NCBI GenBank assembly: GCA_023053685.1
Contig: JALIGW010000001.1
Span: 155,021,466 to 155,085,465, forward strand
Source of the DNA: Diadophis punctatus similis
Lineage: Eukaryota > Chordata > Lepidosauria > Squamata > Dipsadidae
Length of the DNA stretch: 64,000 nucleotides
Direction of reading: 5' to 3'
Position numbers and translations under genes: made by a program
Shown: one piece after another, positions 12,001 through 24,150 of the stretch
How the letters are laid out: each line of letters opens with the position of its first letter
How positions within the stretch are numbered: position 1 is the stretch's first letter
Notes under the pieces: model-generated
What the model was told of the DNA's origin: nothing
Database searches by the model: none
What the model saw: the letters and a program-made list of their open reading frames with translations, nothing else

Positions 12001-12778
12001 ATAACTTAATACATGAAATCCATTTGGAATCCATAGAATGTAATAATCTTTCTAATGTCTACACATTAAAAATAAGGTTATTTGCTGCCAATAGAGAGAA
12101 AAATCCCTCACTCTTTCCACCTGTTCTGGAGAGTAAACCTATGATTTATAGTTTCTGCACTTCTGTGAGTTTTTTTGAATGTATAAGGGCATATTAAAAA
12201 AGAACAAAATAGGTCTTGGTAGTGAAGGAAATCAATCTTTTCTCCTGAGCAATAGTCAAAACAAGTCTTGTCAAAAACTATTCACAGGAAACAACAGAGG
12301 AATTGAATTTACTACACGTCTCTAGGTTAGCAGTGACAGGTGTCAATTTCTGAGATGGCTTCGGCAAACAGCTAGCCCAAATGCTTGATATGCATCACCC
12401 TTCACTTCCTTGAGTGAAATCAAAAACTGAAGGATGATTGATAAGTTGGCTCTGAAAAGGGACAAGACGAAATGCATCTTCTTTCTATACTTGAGCATTC
12501 CTGTCATTGATATACATGAGTTGTGAGCATTATCTGAAAACTTGGTACATACAAACTCAGTACAAAAGCATAACCAAAGAATTTGCCTTGACCTGACAAC
12601 AAGAGTAATTAATAGAAAAATTGGATGGTATTTTTTAGTCCAATAAGATGTGTATTGTCCAACTCAAACTACAACATATATTTTACAAGTCTAATATATA
12701 AGGTATATTGTATTAAAATATTAACAAATTATGATAAAAATAAATATTTAGGAACCTTCCAAAAACTCATTTGGAGGA
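9086..12778 (-). other. AT-rich KIF16B intron, no feature recognised
   Basis: A long AT-rich stretch of the last intron. A short alternating ATATATGTGTATATATACACAC patch is near 9667. I see no gene, RNA gene or transposon terminus. Confidence 0.4.
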
Positions 12779-12860
12779 CAGAAAGAAACAGAATAACGCA
12801 GCCTACATCTCAACTGTTTTTACAGTTGAGATGTAGGCTGTGTTATTCTGTTTCTTTCTG
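12779..12860. repeat. 38-bp near-perfect inverted repeat (hairpin)
   Basis: The left arm 12779-12816 and right arm 12823-12860 pair at 37 of 38 positions (one G/A difference near the middle) around a 6-base loop (12817-12822). No 8-bp or TA target duplication is obvious outside the arms. It could be a tiny MITE or a template-switch product; if transcribed within the KIF16B intron it would fold into a long stem. Confidence 0.85.
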
Positions 12861-12999
12861 TAAGGCTACCAGTAGTGCCTTTATTCTTGCACAATTTAAG
12901 TATCTGGATATCAGATCATTTTCTTCAAAATTCTTTTTAAAATGACATTTCACTGGGAACTTGGACAGCTTTTCCTAACTTTTGCATAAAGCACCACTG

Positions 13000-13360
13000 A
13001 ACATTTGCATTGGATACTGCTAGACTGATTGAAAGGGAAGATTATTTTGACAGATAGCAAACTGGCTTTAGAGCAGGCAACCCACTTTGGATCAAGGTTT
13101 AGTACTTTATCATCTAATCTAAAATACACTGGACTACTCAAAGCAGCTGTAAATGTAGCTTTCTTGGAATTTAAGGAAGCTTTTGACTCCCCGTCAGTGG
13201 ATACAGATATTGGATAGCTACCATCTTCCTCTCATGTATGGATTACAAAATGACACAATGCAGCAGGGAAACTTTCATAAATCGATGCAATTAGAAAGGG
13301 AATGAAACGAGGATGTATCCTTGCTCTACTACTGCTCAGTTTTTTATATAAATTCAACAG
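13000..13360 (+). mobile_element. degenerate non-LTR reverse transcriptase fragment
   Basis: Translated pieces resemble RT core motifs. One frame reads VAFLEFKEAFDS (compare the FLDFKAAFDS motif containing the first catalytic Asp) near 13155-13190. Another reads IRKGMKRGCILALLLLSFLY (compare the RQGCILAPLLFSFY motif) near 13285-13345. Frameshifts separate them, and E replaces D in the first motif. It is a dead LINE relic in the KIF16B intron; the clade is uncertain. Confidence 0.55.
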
Positions 13361-14873
13361 TCGGGTACTTAGAAAAAGAAGAACACCATCTTCTAATATA
13401 GCATGTACTGTTTTACACAGGTGGATATTGGTGAAGTAGAGGGAGGGAATGTGCCGTGAGTACAGGGGTGCAGCAGGTGGACTGGCAGGATATTTGAAAA
13501 TTGGTAGTAGCAACGGGAGGAATGGTGGTTGAGGAAAGGGAGGGAAGGTGTTCTGAAGGGAGTATCTGCGTTGGTGGGATATGTCGCACTGTTAGGTAAG
13601 GCAGCTGTATTAGTACCTGAGGGAAGGGCAACCAAAGTGGTGCAGTCTTCAGCTCTACTGAACTCTACATCTGATCCAAAACACTTCAGCAGAACTGCTG
13701 GAACAGGAATATAAGTTCTGGGTTTGAAACAAGGATTTTATCATTAAGAATTCTCAAGGTAAGAAATAGTGTGGGTCTTTTTAGCTACAGGTTCATATTC
13801 TATTCTACTCTACTGTGACTTCTACAGAGATCAAAGTGGTTTACTCTTCTAGAACTTCTTCCCAAGCCATTTCTTGGGTGGCTACATAAATTTTAGGTGT
13901 AAATGTCACACGCTGTTCGATAAAGGCTAATTTTTATCAAAATTGTATTGTTAGTCTGCTGGATTCAGTCACTGTTAGCGGCACATTAAGCTACAGGAGA
14001 ATATTTTTCGCAGCTCATTTATATAAGGCAACAGTAGGCTCATTGTATTAGGGTGGCAATTCATCTTACACTTAGCATTCCTCTCTCCCTCAGGTGTTGT
14101 AACTGTAAAATAAATGCATTTTATTATTTCAGTCCAAGTCAGGAAACATAAAAAATTGATAAAATTCTACCAGGAAAAAACACACACTTGAACTATTTTC
14201 TAAGACTTCTTCCTTCTTCTACTTAGTCCTTAAAAATCCTGATTTATAGAGCTAAGACATAAGAAAGATTCACATGATGTCACTAATTATAAATGACAGA
14301 AGCTTCATTTTTTAAAAAAATGTTTACATTTAATCCTAACTATAAAAAGGCACCAGCAAATTTATTTATAGAGATCAGAGAATAGATTCTGACAATACAA
14401 ATTTTCATTCATTTGTGTAACCATCCTTCTTTAAGACCATTTATTTTGTTACTATCTATAATTACCACACTTTTGGCTCATACAATTAAACAATTTAATG
14501 TGATATGGTGTCATAGTAATGACATCTATTTATTATTTTTTTTTGTGGAGTTTTATAGGAAGATTCAATAGTGCTTTTAGGGCAGACCTGAGCATTTTAT
14601 CCCCTGTGGGCAGTCCCAGTCTGGCCTGCAGTGGCCTTCCATAATAGTCTCAGTTTCTCATGTGACCCCTTAGAAAAATTTATTGCCCACCCCTGTTCTA
14701 AGTACTTAAGTTAGCTTTGGATAAAACTCAACTATGGAGTTAAAAATTATCTTAATTCTTTTCAGCCCAAAGTTGCTTCTACTTTTCTTGTACCAAACCG
14801 AATGTAATAACCATTTCATGCAACTTGTGTGAAAGCAGTGCTTAAACCCTTCTGTGTAGCTCTTCTCCAAATA
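13361..14873 (-). other. intron, no clear feature
   Basis: Intronic sequence with several open frames at 13393-13714 that show no recognisable motif. The words GTGGGCAGTCC and TGCCCACCCCTG near 14610-14695 hint at an eroded DNA transposon end, but I could not delimit one. Confidence 0.35.
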
Positions 14874-15497
14874 CCATATTTTTCGGACTATAAGACACAC
14901 CGGAGTATAACACACACCAAGATTTCGAAGAGGTAAACAAGAAAAAAAGGTTTTTACCCTCCCCGGCCCCCAAGAGCACTCTGCAGGCCTCCCAAACCCT
15001 CTGCGAGTCCCATTAAAACCGGGATGCACAGAGGGTTTGGGAGGCCTGCAGAGTGCTCCTGGGGGCTGGGGAGGGCAAAAATGTTACGTGTGGGGGGTTT
15101 GGGAGGCGAAAAACGGCCTCATTTTTCACAAAAAATGGGGCACACAGAGGGTTTGGGAGGCCTGCAGAGTGCTCCTGGGGGCTGGAGAGGGCAAAAACGC
15201 TCCCATTTTTGCAAAAAATGGGCCTGTTTTCATGAAAAATGGGCCTGTTTTTTGCCTCCCAAACCCCCCACCCATCACATTTTTGCCCTCCCCATCCCCC
15301 AGGAGCACTCTGCAGGCCTCCCAAACCCTCTACACACCCCGTTTTTGCAAAAAACGGGCCTGTTTTTGGCAAAAATGGGATGCGCGGGGCAGAGTTTCTG
15401 GAAGCAAAAAATGGCTGTATTTGGTGTATAAGACGCACCAACATCTCCACCCTCTTTTAGGGGGGAAAAAGTGCGTCTTATACTCCGAAAAGTATGG
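14874..15497. mobile_element. DNA transposon with long TIRs and internal duplications
   Basis: The left terminus CCATATTTTTCGGACTATAA and right terminus TTATACTCCGAAAAGTATGG are inverted repeats, each flanked by TA, which could be the target duplication. Inside, a block of about 55 bases (GAGGGTTTGGGAGGCCTGCAGAGTGCTCC...) occurs directly at about 15028 and 15137 and in inverted form at about 14962-15005 and 15288-15332. That explains overlapping open frames on both strands. No transposase is present. The class is probably a cut-and-paste DNA element, superfamily unsure. Confidence 0.75.
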
Positions 15498-15499
15498 TA

Positions 15500-17744
15500 T
15501 TTATATTTGCCATGTTATTTGCTAAGTGATGGTTAAGTAATTGCTGCTGATTTATCAAAGAAAAATGCATTCAGGTGTCAGTGCAATTCATATTAATACA
15601 TAAAACATTTCCATACTTAGCAAGTATTTTTTTTCCTTTCCAAAAGAAGTAATTTTAAAATTAAATGTTGGCATCCTTTTCTTTTTTTCTTTAAATTCCC
15701 ACAGGGTTTTAAAAACAGGCAAATAATGACGGCATTTCCCTATTTATAGTTATCAAATGCCATGAATGGGTAAACATTAACTTCTATTCATTACTTTAAT
15801 CAACAAAATTCTTGGCTGTGTCAGTCAAGACAGATTTAATCAAGGAAGGCCCGCTGTAAAGTTAACATTGCATACTTAAACTACTGAATAAATAATGTAG
15901 AGGTTTACTGTGGAATAGGCTATCATAAAACACTAAATTAACAGCTAGCTTAGTCTTGTTGGCGCTAGTAATCCTATGTTTAAGTGTTGTCACTTATGTT
16001 GGAGGCTAAGTTATGAATCTATGAGTCTCTTTTAAAAAACAAATAAACCATGAGCTACTATAGCCTATAGTCTTGTCTTCAGCAATGTTGATCTGCTAGC
16101 CTGTTATTTCCAATTCTGGAATTTGTTCTTTCCTGAACTGGTACATTCTTTTCAGATATTCTTTTCTTGTTGGATTTTGATTTCAAACTTTATATATTTG
16201 TAATGTATAAACAACTTTTCTTCCAGTAGTCCTACAGCTGCTGGCCTTGGTTGTTCAGTCAACAGTCTTGGAGTTATATAGCCCATTTGTCATCAGGAAC
16301 TCTAACACCTAGTCTGATCCTTGTTGTCGCAGGTGATGAGTGATGTTGGATGGGTTTCTGTAAATTATGTCTCACCATATTGTTCATGGGAGAGACACTC
16401 TTCATCTGACTCCTCTAATGAGACTTGTCCAATATGGTTGAACCTGATTGGGGGATGCACACACATGCACGCACAGATACACACACATACACATAGAGGT
16501 CAAGGTGGCAAACCTAATATTCTTCTCTATTTTTCCCTACAGCAGTTGAATGTAAATACCTAGCCCCTGTTAATGCTAAATAGTAGATATTTTTCATACT
16601 CCAGAAATACTTTTTTGCAGTTCAGTGACAACATTTTGCAGCAAGCCTCCTGTGCTATTGCCCTTTTAAGTTATTCCTCCAGGTGACAAGTAGAGCTAAT
16701 ATTTCAGCAGCTGCCTGCTGACTCAACAAAGAAATCTTTTCCTGGCCTATTACTTAGATTGACACGATAGCCTGCTTATAGCATAGTGAATTTACACATA
16801 CAATCAAGATATATACTAAACTGTTAGATCTAAAAGTCAGGCAATTAACTTGGCTTCAAGATGTAACGCAGGGAAGGACATTTGGGCTGGAGTTTCAGCT
16901 GGAAATTCTGCTTAAAAAAATCTTTGGCAAAGCTTGGTTTTAAAAGTAAAGACCAATAATGAACAGAAGTTATCCACATTTCAAAAAGCAATGAATGAAC
17001 CAGTATTAATTGGTATGTCTCTTTGCCACATACTCCTGATAAGCATGTAATACTAAAATTTCCACATATCAATACGATCTTGTAAATGCATTTACGATCT
17101 TGTAAGTGCAATACGATCTTGTAAATGCATTTTCTCCAAACCCTAAACAATCAAAGGTAACAGAAATCAAACTTTCAAAATACGCCCACAGAACATAGAA
17201 ACTATGTTATTGTCTTATGAACTTTCTGCTTAGCATTTATACTAGCTGAGTTCATGATAGTTTCCTCTCCCAGGAGCAAAGTTAAAAGGAAAGAATGCAT
17301 TGGCTACAAAATCTAAGATAGGGGTACTCAGAGCCATTGCCATAGCAATGGCATCTTTACCTTAAAACTGGACGTAATTTACAATAAAAGACTAAAAAGA
17401 CTAAAATGCTAATAGGGACTATACCAACAAAATAAAATGGGGAGTTAGCATATTAGGGAAAAGAAAGAGTGGCCGTATTTTTGGGTGAATTAACCAAATC
17501 ACCCAACCTTAAGCACAAGGCAAACTCGGTATCTTCTGATGGCAATCAGCTGGGCAGAATCTAGCAATTCTCACCCCACACTTTTGGTAGACTGCTAACA
17601 CAATGAACAATGCAAAAAATAATTTATTAAATTGCTGACTGTATAGAAAAATAGCATATAATTCCAATTCCAAGAATGGAATATTATTCCATTTTTAAAA
17701 TAACAAGCTTTTTACCACAGTATGAACAATCAAAGAGAGAAGCA
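15500..17744 (-). other. intron; one short tandem repeat
   Basis: No gene is seen. At 17071-17130 the word ACGATCTTGTAAATGCA occurs three times with period about 22-27 bases. A CA/CACA-rich patch sits at about 16457-16495. Confidence 0.45.
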
Positions 17745-18330
17745 ACCTGGAATTAAGGAGAAACTTCCTAAGAGTGAGGACAATTAACCAATGAGGAAAA
17801 TTAACCAATGAGGACAATTAACCAGCCTCCAGAAATTGTGGGTGCTCCATCACTGGATGTTTTTAAGAAGAGTCTAGACCAGGGGTTTCAAACTCGATTT
17901 CATTGAGGGTCACATCAGGGTTGTGTTTGACCTCGGGGGGGGGGAGGGTTGCTGGGGAGGCATGGCCAGGGTGGACGTCATTCCTGTCGTGGGTGCCTGT
18001 GGTGGCCCGACCGCTCTGCCAGCGAAAACGGGCTCCTGAGCTCCGTTTTCGGCTGCCATGGCCTCCTGCAACCCTCTGCCAGTGAAAACGGAGCTCGGGA
18101 GCCCATTTTCGCTGGCAGAAGCACCATGGGACGGTTCTTCACTGTTTCCAGGGTGGCCCCGCGGGCCAGATCTAAGTACCCATGGGCCAGATCTGGTCCC
18201 TAGACCTTGAGTTTGACACCCCTGGTCTAGACAGTCACTTATCTAGAATGGTATAGGTTCTCCTGCTTGAGCAAGATCCTTTGCAGCTCTTTCTGTCCTG
18301 TCCTGTCCTGCCTTATCCTATCCTGTTCTA
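17745..18330 (+). mobile_element. CR1-like LINE 3' segment, split by a hAT insertion
   Basis: The left piece 17745-17879 contains CCAGAAATTGTGGGTGCTCC and ATCACTGGATGTTTTTAAGA. The right piece, from 18233, continues with ATGGTATAGGTTCTCCTGCTTGAGCA and ends in TGTCCTGTCCTGTCC-type pentamers. This is the layout of CR1 3' ends in reptiles and birds. A 17-base word (GAGGACAATTAACCAAT) is triplicated at 17777-17825. The two halves join cleanly once the hAT and one duplication copy are left out. Confidence 0.65.
17880..18224. mobile_element. hAT-type MITE nested in a CR1-like LINE
   Basis: The left TIR CAGGGGTTTCAAACTCGATT and right TIR GAGTTTGACACCCCTG are flanked by a perfect 8-bp duplication GTCTAGAC (17872-17879 and 18225-18232). 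The interior is GC-rich, with repeats of AAAACGGGCTCCTGAGCTCC-type words in both orientations. No transposase is encoded. Confidence 0.87.
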
Positions 18331-20189
18331 ATTAAATTATATATAGCAACAGAAACAGCATTTCAGTTTACATTTGATAAGGTTATAGTTACATTATAGT
18401 AGTTTTTTTGATGGTTACCATTGTAACAGTAGTAGTCAAATGTATGAAAATACAATTTGTGAAAACACAACATTGTTTTTTTCTAGTTTCTATTTAGAAA
18501 AACAAGATCTGTGATAAATGACAGTGTCGTACATGGAGTATATTCCCCCCAGTAAGGCAAAACTGCAATTGTTTATTAGAAATCTTTCCAGCAGAGTTAA
18601 GCTCATTTCTCTCAACACTTTTTAATCACAACTTTAAAAGCAATTGAAGAAGAATTGTCATTACTCATCTTCACTGATTTTATTACATCCTCCTACATCT
18701 CAGGTTCAGCTCTACCCACAGAATGGAAACGATCAGGACTGCATTAACTGGCAGACATAACATCTCAGAATGCTGAATTCTTGATTTTAGTTAGCATTCT
18801 CCATCCACCCTGCTCTCCCTTTTGAGTCAAGAGTAGGCATTGGAGCCATGTCAACTCACACAATGTGAATCACTCCCTGTGCCAATATGCACCCAGAATT
18901 CTCCATCAACTGATTGTTTAATTATCATGTGGATAATAGGGGTGGTTGGGGTGGAGGCACCCTGCTGCTTTCCTGCTACAAATGTGGTAGCAATGCTGGA
19001 ATGGAGGCAGAGTATGAGAATCCAGCCATCAAACAGGGTTGTTTGAAGCTAAGAAAGCAATGAAGCTTCCATGAAGAAGAAAAGATGATGGAAAGTAGCA
19101 ACAACAGGTAGGAGAAATAATGGTAGAAATCCAGTGTTAAGGGTTGAATACTTCAGAAGGTTCTTTAAATAAATAAATAAAATACCCTGGCAGTAGGGCG
19201 TTCCATTCAGATTCTGAAACCATAAAATGTTTGATGTAATCTTGGCCAGAGGACAGAAGGTTCTTTTGATGTTTGTCCCTGACAGATACTTTCTTCTCAT
19301 TGCTTCTTATTAGTGTAATCCTTTTTTAAAAAAATGGTCGTTGAAAAGTAAATGACCCAGCAAACTGAAGTAAAGCAACTCTTGGGATTAAATGTTCACT
19401 GTTAGGTTTTTTGCTTAGAAGAAAAAGTATCAAATCAGAAATCACTAGCCACTCATTTTAAATAACCTTTGGGGGAGATTGTCCATGTGATGAGCCTATG
19501 GAAGTACTTTCTACTGTGCCACCTAAAAAAAGCATCTGCCTCACCATTACCTTTTAATTTGAGGCTTTTTCATCCCCCATATAATTTTTTGATCAAGTTC
19601 TTAGCCTTCTATTATAAATATGGTCTCATTGTTGTAGCTATTTATTGAAAAAGACTTTCTCTATAACAAAAAAAAATTATGCTCTCTTACAAGTCTTAAC
19701 AAATTAAGTAGATGGGCAGAAGGGCAAGATATAATTCAAAACAATAACAGTACTCCCAAATCTAATGAATTGTTAGTCTAGGCATTAACCTATATAGATA
19801 GTAATACTAATATCAGGTCTTAACTCACCTTGTTGAAAAAGGAAATGCACAAATATGGTAGCACAAATAAATTTTTTTAAAAATAGCTAATCGGAGGAAA
19901 TATATTTATAATGGAAAAATATAAAATGTAAGCCCCAACAATGGCAGTTTTTCTCCAGAAAACAGAACTCTGCCCATTGTATTAATAATTACGACATCAA
20001 GACAATTAAAATCATTTTCAGCTGAGATTGCGGCATCACTACAGCCGGTATAGATAACATTATACTGGATGGACCTGAGAATGTGGTGGAGTCAGTGAGT
20101 GTTGAACTGAATATTTTGAAGAATGGAATTATCTTGGCTATGAGTTTTACATATTTTAGTGATTGTTTAAGATGCTTTTACATTCTTCT
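18331..20189 (-). other. intron, no feature recognised
   Basis: AT-rich intron of KIF16B with short AAAT runs at about 19168. No gene or clear repeat end is seen. Confidence 0.4.
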
Positions 20190-20285
20190 TCCTTGATTTT
20201 AAATTGTTGCACTGGTTTTTGGCTTTTTTATATATTTTAAATGGTTTGTGAACCACCCAGAATCATCCATCCATCCATCCATGAT
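20190..20285 (+). mobile_element. eroded LINE 3' end with ATCC tail
   Basis: TTTTAAATGGTTTGTGAACCACCCAGAATC followed by (CATC)n resembles the CR1/L2-like 3' ends elsewhere in the window (GGGAGCCACCTAGAAT at 63817). It is short and degraded. Confidence 0.45.
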
Positions 20286-20703
20286 TTTCCAAACACTGCT
20301 AATATTTCGCTTCTTTAATTGAATGGAATACTTTGCAACATAACAGTACCGCTACTGAATATCAGGAATGGAGAGAATAAGAAAATTCAGACCAACAAAT
20401 TTAAATAGTTTTCTGCTCTAAAGATTCATCTTGCACATATCTTTTAGCTCTGTAAGGAAATAGTTTCTATTGAATTCTTAGAAATATTTCAATATAAGCT
20501 CAAGACTTTTTTCGATATTTTTCATAGATTTATGTCCTGTGCACATATCTCATATAGCTTTCATATCCCATGTTAAATGAAACATGGGGTATCTGATTTT
20601 TAACACATGAAATGATTTGTATTGATCACAAGTATAATTATGTAAATAAATTGTGTAAATAAAAGAACCTGGAAAAAGTTTTTTTTAAAAAAAATCTTAT
20701 TAC

Positions 20704-20787
20704 CTCTAAGTGATTCCGCCGCTCTGCAATAACACGTTCATCCTTGTTTCCAAATAGCCTTTTTGGAGGAAATTCTAGTATTGCCAG
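20704..20787 (-). CDS. KIF16B: KIF16B exon: PX domain, proline loop and helix
   Basis: An 84-nt, phase 0/0 exon of 28 codons with acceptor CTGTTGCAG and donor GAG|GTAATA. It encodes LEFPPKRLFGNKDERVIAERR and then NHLE. The FPPK/R loop and the ERRxxLE helix are the PX membrane-insertion loop and a phosphoinositide-contacting region of KIF16B. The sequence runs straight into KYLRDFF of the terminal exon 12.8 kb away. The exon is unmistakable although it is an island in 34 kb of intron. The donor is slightly weak (GTAATA rather than GTAAGT). Confidence 0.95.
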
Positions 20788-22924
20788 CTGCAACAGACAA
20801 CAGATGATGTATCAGCTGAGAAAAGTTTCTTAAAAATGGAACAAAAATGCTAACATGTGTTTATAGATGGTTAATTAAATCAGACAGAGTTTGGATTGGT
20901 AGGTCCTCTCTTCACAAATCCAAGCAGCTTCAAAACAAGTAAAAAAGAAATAACAGAGGAAAATCAGTAAATAAAACAGTAGCATTTATTACTTCAGTCT
21001 TTGCTCAATACTCTTCATAAAGTTTAGAAATTTAAATTCAAAAATAAGTTGAAATAGGAGTGTTTTGCAGTCTTTTCTAAAAGCAAGTATATATTTTATC
21101 CGATATGTAAGGTATTGGAGAAATAGCCAAGGAAAGTAAGATAAGAGAGCTGCCAATTTGGTACTTCCAACTTCAATACAGGTTCTTGTCCACTTCCTTT
21201 ACTCTAAGACAGCTCTAAAATATGAGATTATCTTGTCTTGATGAAAGACAAAACAGGGTCTAATCCAAGAAAATTATTATGGGATCTAATACCAACCAAA
21301 TCAGATGATTTGTAAAAATGTGTATTTTTTAAGTCATAAAGAGGTTGAACACTTGCACCTTGAGCTAATGAAGCAGACTGGCAGACAATGCTGACATATA
21401 ATGGGCTAAATAATCTCATGAATTCCAATAATTATAAATTAACCTGCATAGGGCTCATTGAAATTTCCAGGTCATCATTAAGGTCAGCCCATAAGAATGA
21501 CAAAAGTACAGATCTGTACAGCAGAGCCTACATAATAAGCCCAGTTGCCAAAAAGAAAAAAAAGCACCTAGTAGCTATAGTTGAAATTATATTGTATGCT
21601 TCCTTTTCAATTTAGGGCAAAATATGTGTTTTATTACCTACCACAGAGCCTTATGGGAAAAGAAAGCTAAAGAAAAGCATATGTGCTTTCATATCTCTCA
21701 TCATTTGATTTAGGAACACTATTTTCAACAGCCACAAATAAAAATCAAAGAACGTTGTTTTAAATGTGATTTAGTTTGCCTTATGTCACTAGGTTTAAAT
21801 TCCATGGTTTGATTTTTCCATGTCTGACATGGGAAGAAATCAGATGTAATTTTATTCTGTACACTGTGTCAAGATTTGCTTAATCTATGTTTGACCGAAT
21901 AATGGTGGTGGGAGAGGAATGTCTTACTTGCAGATTTTTGAATAAACTAACACAAAGCAGAAGTACTAGAACTCAAAAGTAAAAGATGCAGATAAATCCA
22001 TTTTTAAGTTAGAAAAACACTACACATTTATTGATTTGGAAATTTGACAACTCTCTTATCTTTATTACTTGGAGCATTTCTTCAGTTACTTATTTGAAGA
22101 CAAAATAATATTTACCAAAATTTCTCCAGAACCCTCAAAGGGGAATATAAAGTTGCTATTAAAAAATGTGAAAAACAAAACAACAGCATTGGCTACAACA
22201 ACAACATTAACTAAAGCGGAAAAAATCAAGGCAAAGGACAATCTTCTTTAAAACTTTAACCCCAAACCCCTCTTATCCAGCCTATTCCAGGTTAATTTAT
22301 ATTTCTGAAATTCAATTCAAATTCAAACCTTTATTGTCAATGCACAATATGTGTACAATAAGATTGGCTGAGCCTCCCTTAGTGCACCCCCCCCAACACA
22401 AATACATCTCAATAACTCACAGTGAAAGAAAGAATCATACTAACAAACCCAGTAAATCATACTAACACACAATCCTCTATACATATATGTGCATAACTAA
22501 AAAATAAAATTAGTTATGGACAATTTATATTCGTTTAACTGAAAATATTTGAATTGTTATCTTTTAATTTACACATATGAGTTATGCTTCTACCCAGAGC
22601 TCATTTGGAATGTTCTAAATCTGTAAGAGCTGGTATATGTTCCCCTCTGTGTATAGCACACTTAATTAAGTACAGCTCTGACTGAATTTGTTCTGTTTTC
22701 AAGACCCACATAGATGATATAGAAGGGGAATGTCCAGCAAGTAAGGTAAAGATATGTGAAATCACATATCATCAAAAACAAGGTCATCTTGAGAAATACT
22801 CAATACTGGAATTGGTGGAATAGGTAGAATAGATGCTCAGCATCAATTTCTCTCAGCAGGACTTGTGATAGCCACTGCTGAGGCATGTAATATCCATTTG
22901 TGCATCAGATGGGATATGACTAAG
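20788..22924 (-). other. intron with one possible old repeat
   Basis: This is the 3' end of the 21.5 kb intron. Around 22312-22390, CAAACCTTTATTGTCAATGCACAATATGTGTACAATAAGATTGG resembles a dispersed vertebrate repeat whose family I cannot name. No exon is evident. Confidence 0.35.
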
Positions 22925-23135
22925 CTGATCGATCAGTGGTGCAGTGATTAGAATGCAGTATTGCAGGCAAGCTCTGCCCATAGCCTGGAGTTCGATTCTG
23001 ACCAGCTCAAGATTGACTCAGCCTTCCAAGATTGGTAAAATGAGGACCCAGATTGTTGGCGGAAATATGCTGACAGTTAGAAAGTGCTGTAAAGCACAAT
23101 GAATCAGCATATAAGTCTAAGTGCTATTGCTATTC
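22925..23135 (+). mobile_element. tRNA-derived SINE (family C)
   Basis: It opens GATCAGTGGTGCAGTGATTAGAATGCAG, and a B-box-like GGAGTTCGATTC follows about 50 bases on. The 3' part GAAAGTGCTGTAAAGCACAATGAA...ATATAAGTCTAAGTGCTATTGCTATT is the LINE-shared tail. The reverse-orientation copy at 55655-55911 has the same components. Confidence 0.72.
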
Positions 23136-23803
23136 AACATCTGAATTGTAACGGTAAATCAAATGGACTGAATATCAGTGTGCTTTGATATGTAAAACTG
23201 TAAAAAAAACAAACCACCTAATTTTTTAATGCATCAGACAACTGTAGATTTGTCTGATACAAACTGAATTATTTGGATTTTGAGAAAACTCTAGAAAAAA
23301 TCATTCAAATTGCAATAGCTCTATCAATGCTATATGGCTGAGAGTGGAAAGGCATATGATTGAGGTTTGGTAGTCTAAAATATCTCATAAATAAGGCAAA
23401 AGAAAAAAAATGAAAAAAGAATAAAGAATCATATTAAAATAAATAAAACTTAAAAAAGGAAAAAAATCTAGAATTGGCAGGCTCTAAGAACAGACATGCT
23501 ATCACAGCGGCAGATGAAAATAAATTGAAAAAAATTAACAGGACCAAACTACTTATCTATATTATTCACAAAGTAGGCCTCTTGCCACTGTATTCTGTAA
23601 GTTTTGAAGGATTCCAGACAAGCTGTACACACACCTGTAACCATATGTATGATTACAGAGAAGAAAACAAAGCAATTATGGCTTATTCATAGCAGTACTA
23701 TTGTAGTTTATACTTCTAAATGTAATTTTTTCCAATACTGAATTTACTGTACTCCTCATTCCTGGTATGGTCATTAATAGTCAGAAATGGAGTTATTCTA
23801 GGT
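23136..23803 (-). other. intron, no feature recognised
   Basis: AT- and A-rich intron. The 72-codon frame at 23474 shows no recognisable motif. Confidence 0.4.
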
Positions 23804-24142
23804 CAGTGGTTCCCAACCTTTTTGTGATTGAGTACCACTTGGAGGTCCCTTACAGTCGCCGCATACCACCTGGTTCCAGAGAAACTAAATTCAGTCAGAT
23901 ATCACTTTATTTCCATAATTGTACCGTTCCTTTTTTGGCCCCGCGCATCCAGCAACTGGATTCTTGGGCCGCTGGGACCAGGTGGGTGGCGTGTGGCAAC
24001 AGTTGTGTTAGGCAGTAAACATTTTTGTGAAGTAAAAAATAACTAACTAAAAATCGTTCATGACCCCGAAAGTGTTCGCGTACCAACTGGAAGGCCCTCG
24101 CGTACCACTAGTGGTACACGTACCACAGGTTGGGAACCACTG
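23804..24142. mobile_element. hAT-type MITE
   Basis: The left TIR CAGTGGTTCCCAACCTTTTTG and right TIR CAGGTTGGGAACCACTG are flanked by TTCTAGGT and CTCTAGGT, an 8-bp duplication with one mismatch. The interior has ACCACTTGGAGGTCCCTTAC and its near-inverse (CAACTGGAAGGCCCTCGCGTACCAC). It is 339 bp with no transposase. Confidence 0.82.
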
Positions 24143-24150
24143 CTCTAGGT

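Noticed and set aside
14706..15525. Frames of 107-162 codons on both strands
   Set aside because: They come from direct and inverted internal copies within a DNA transposon.
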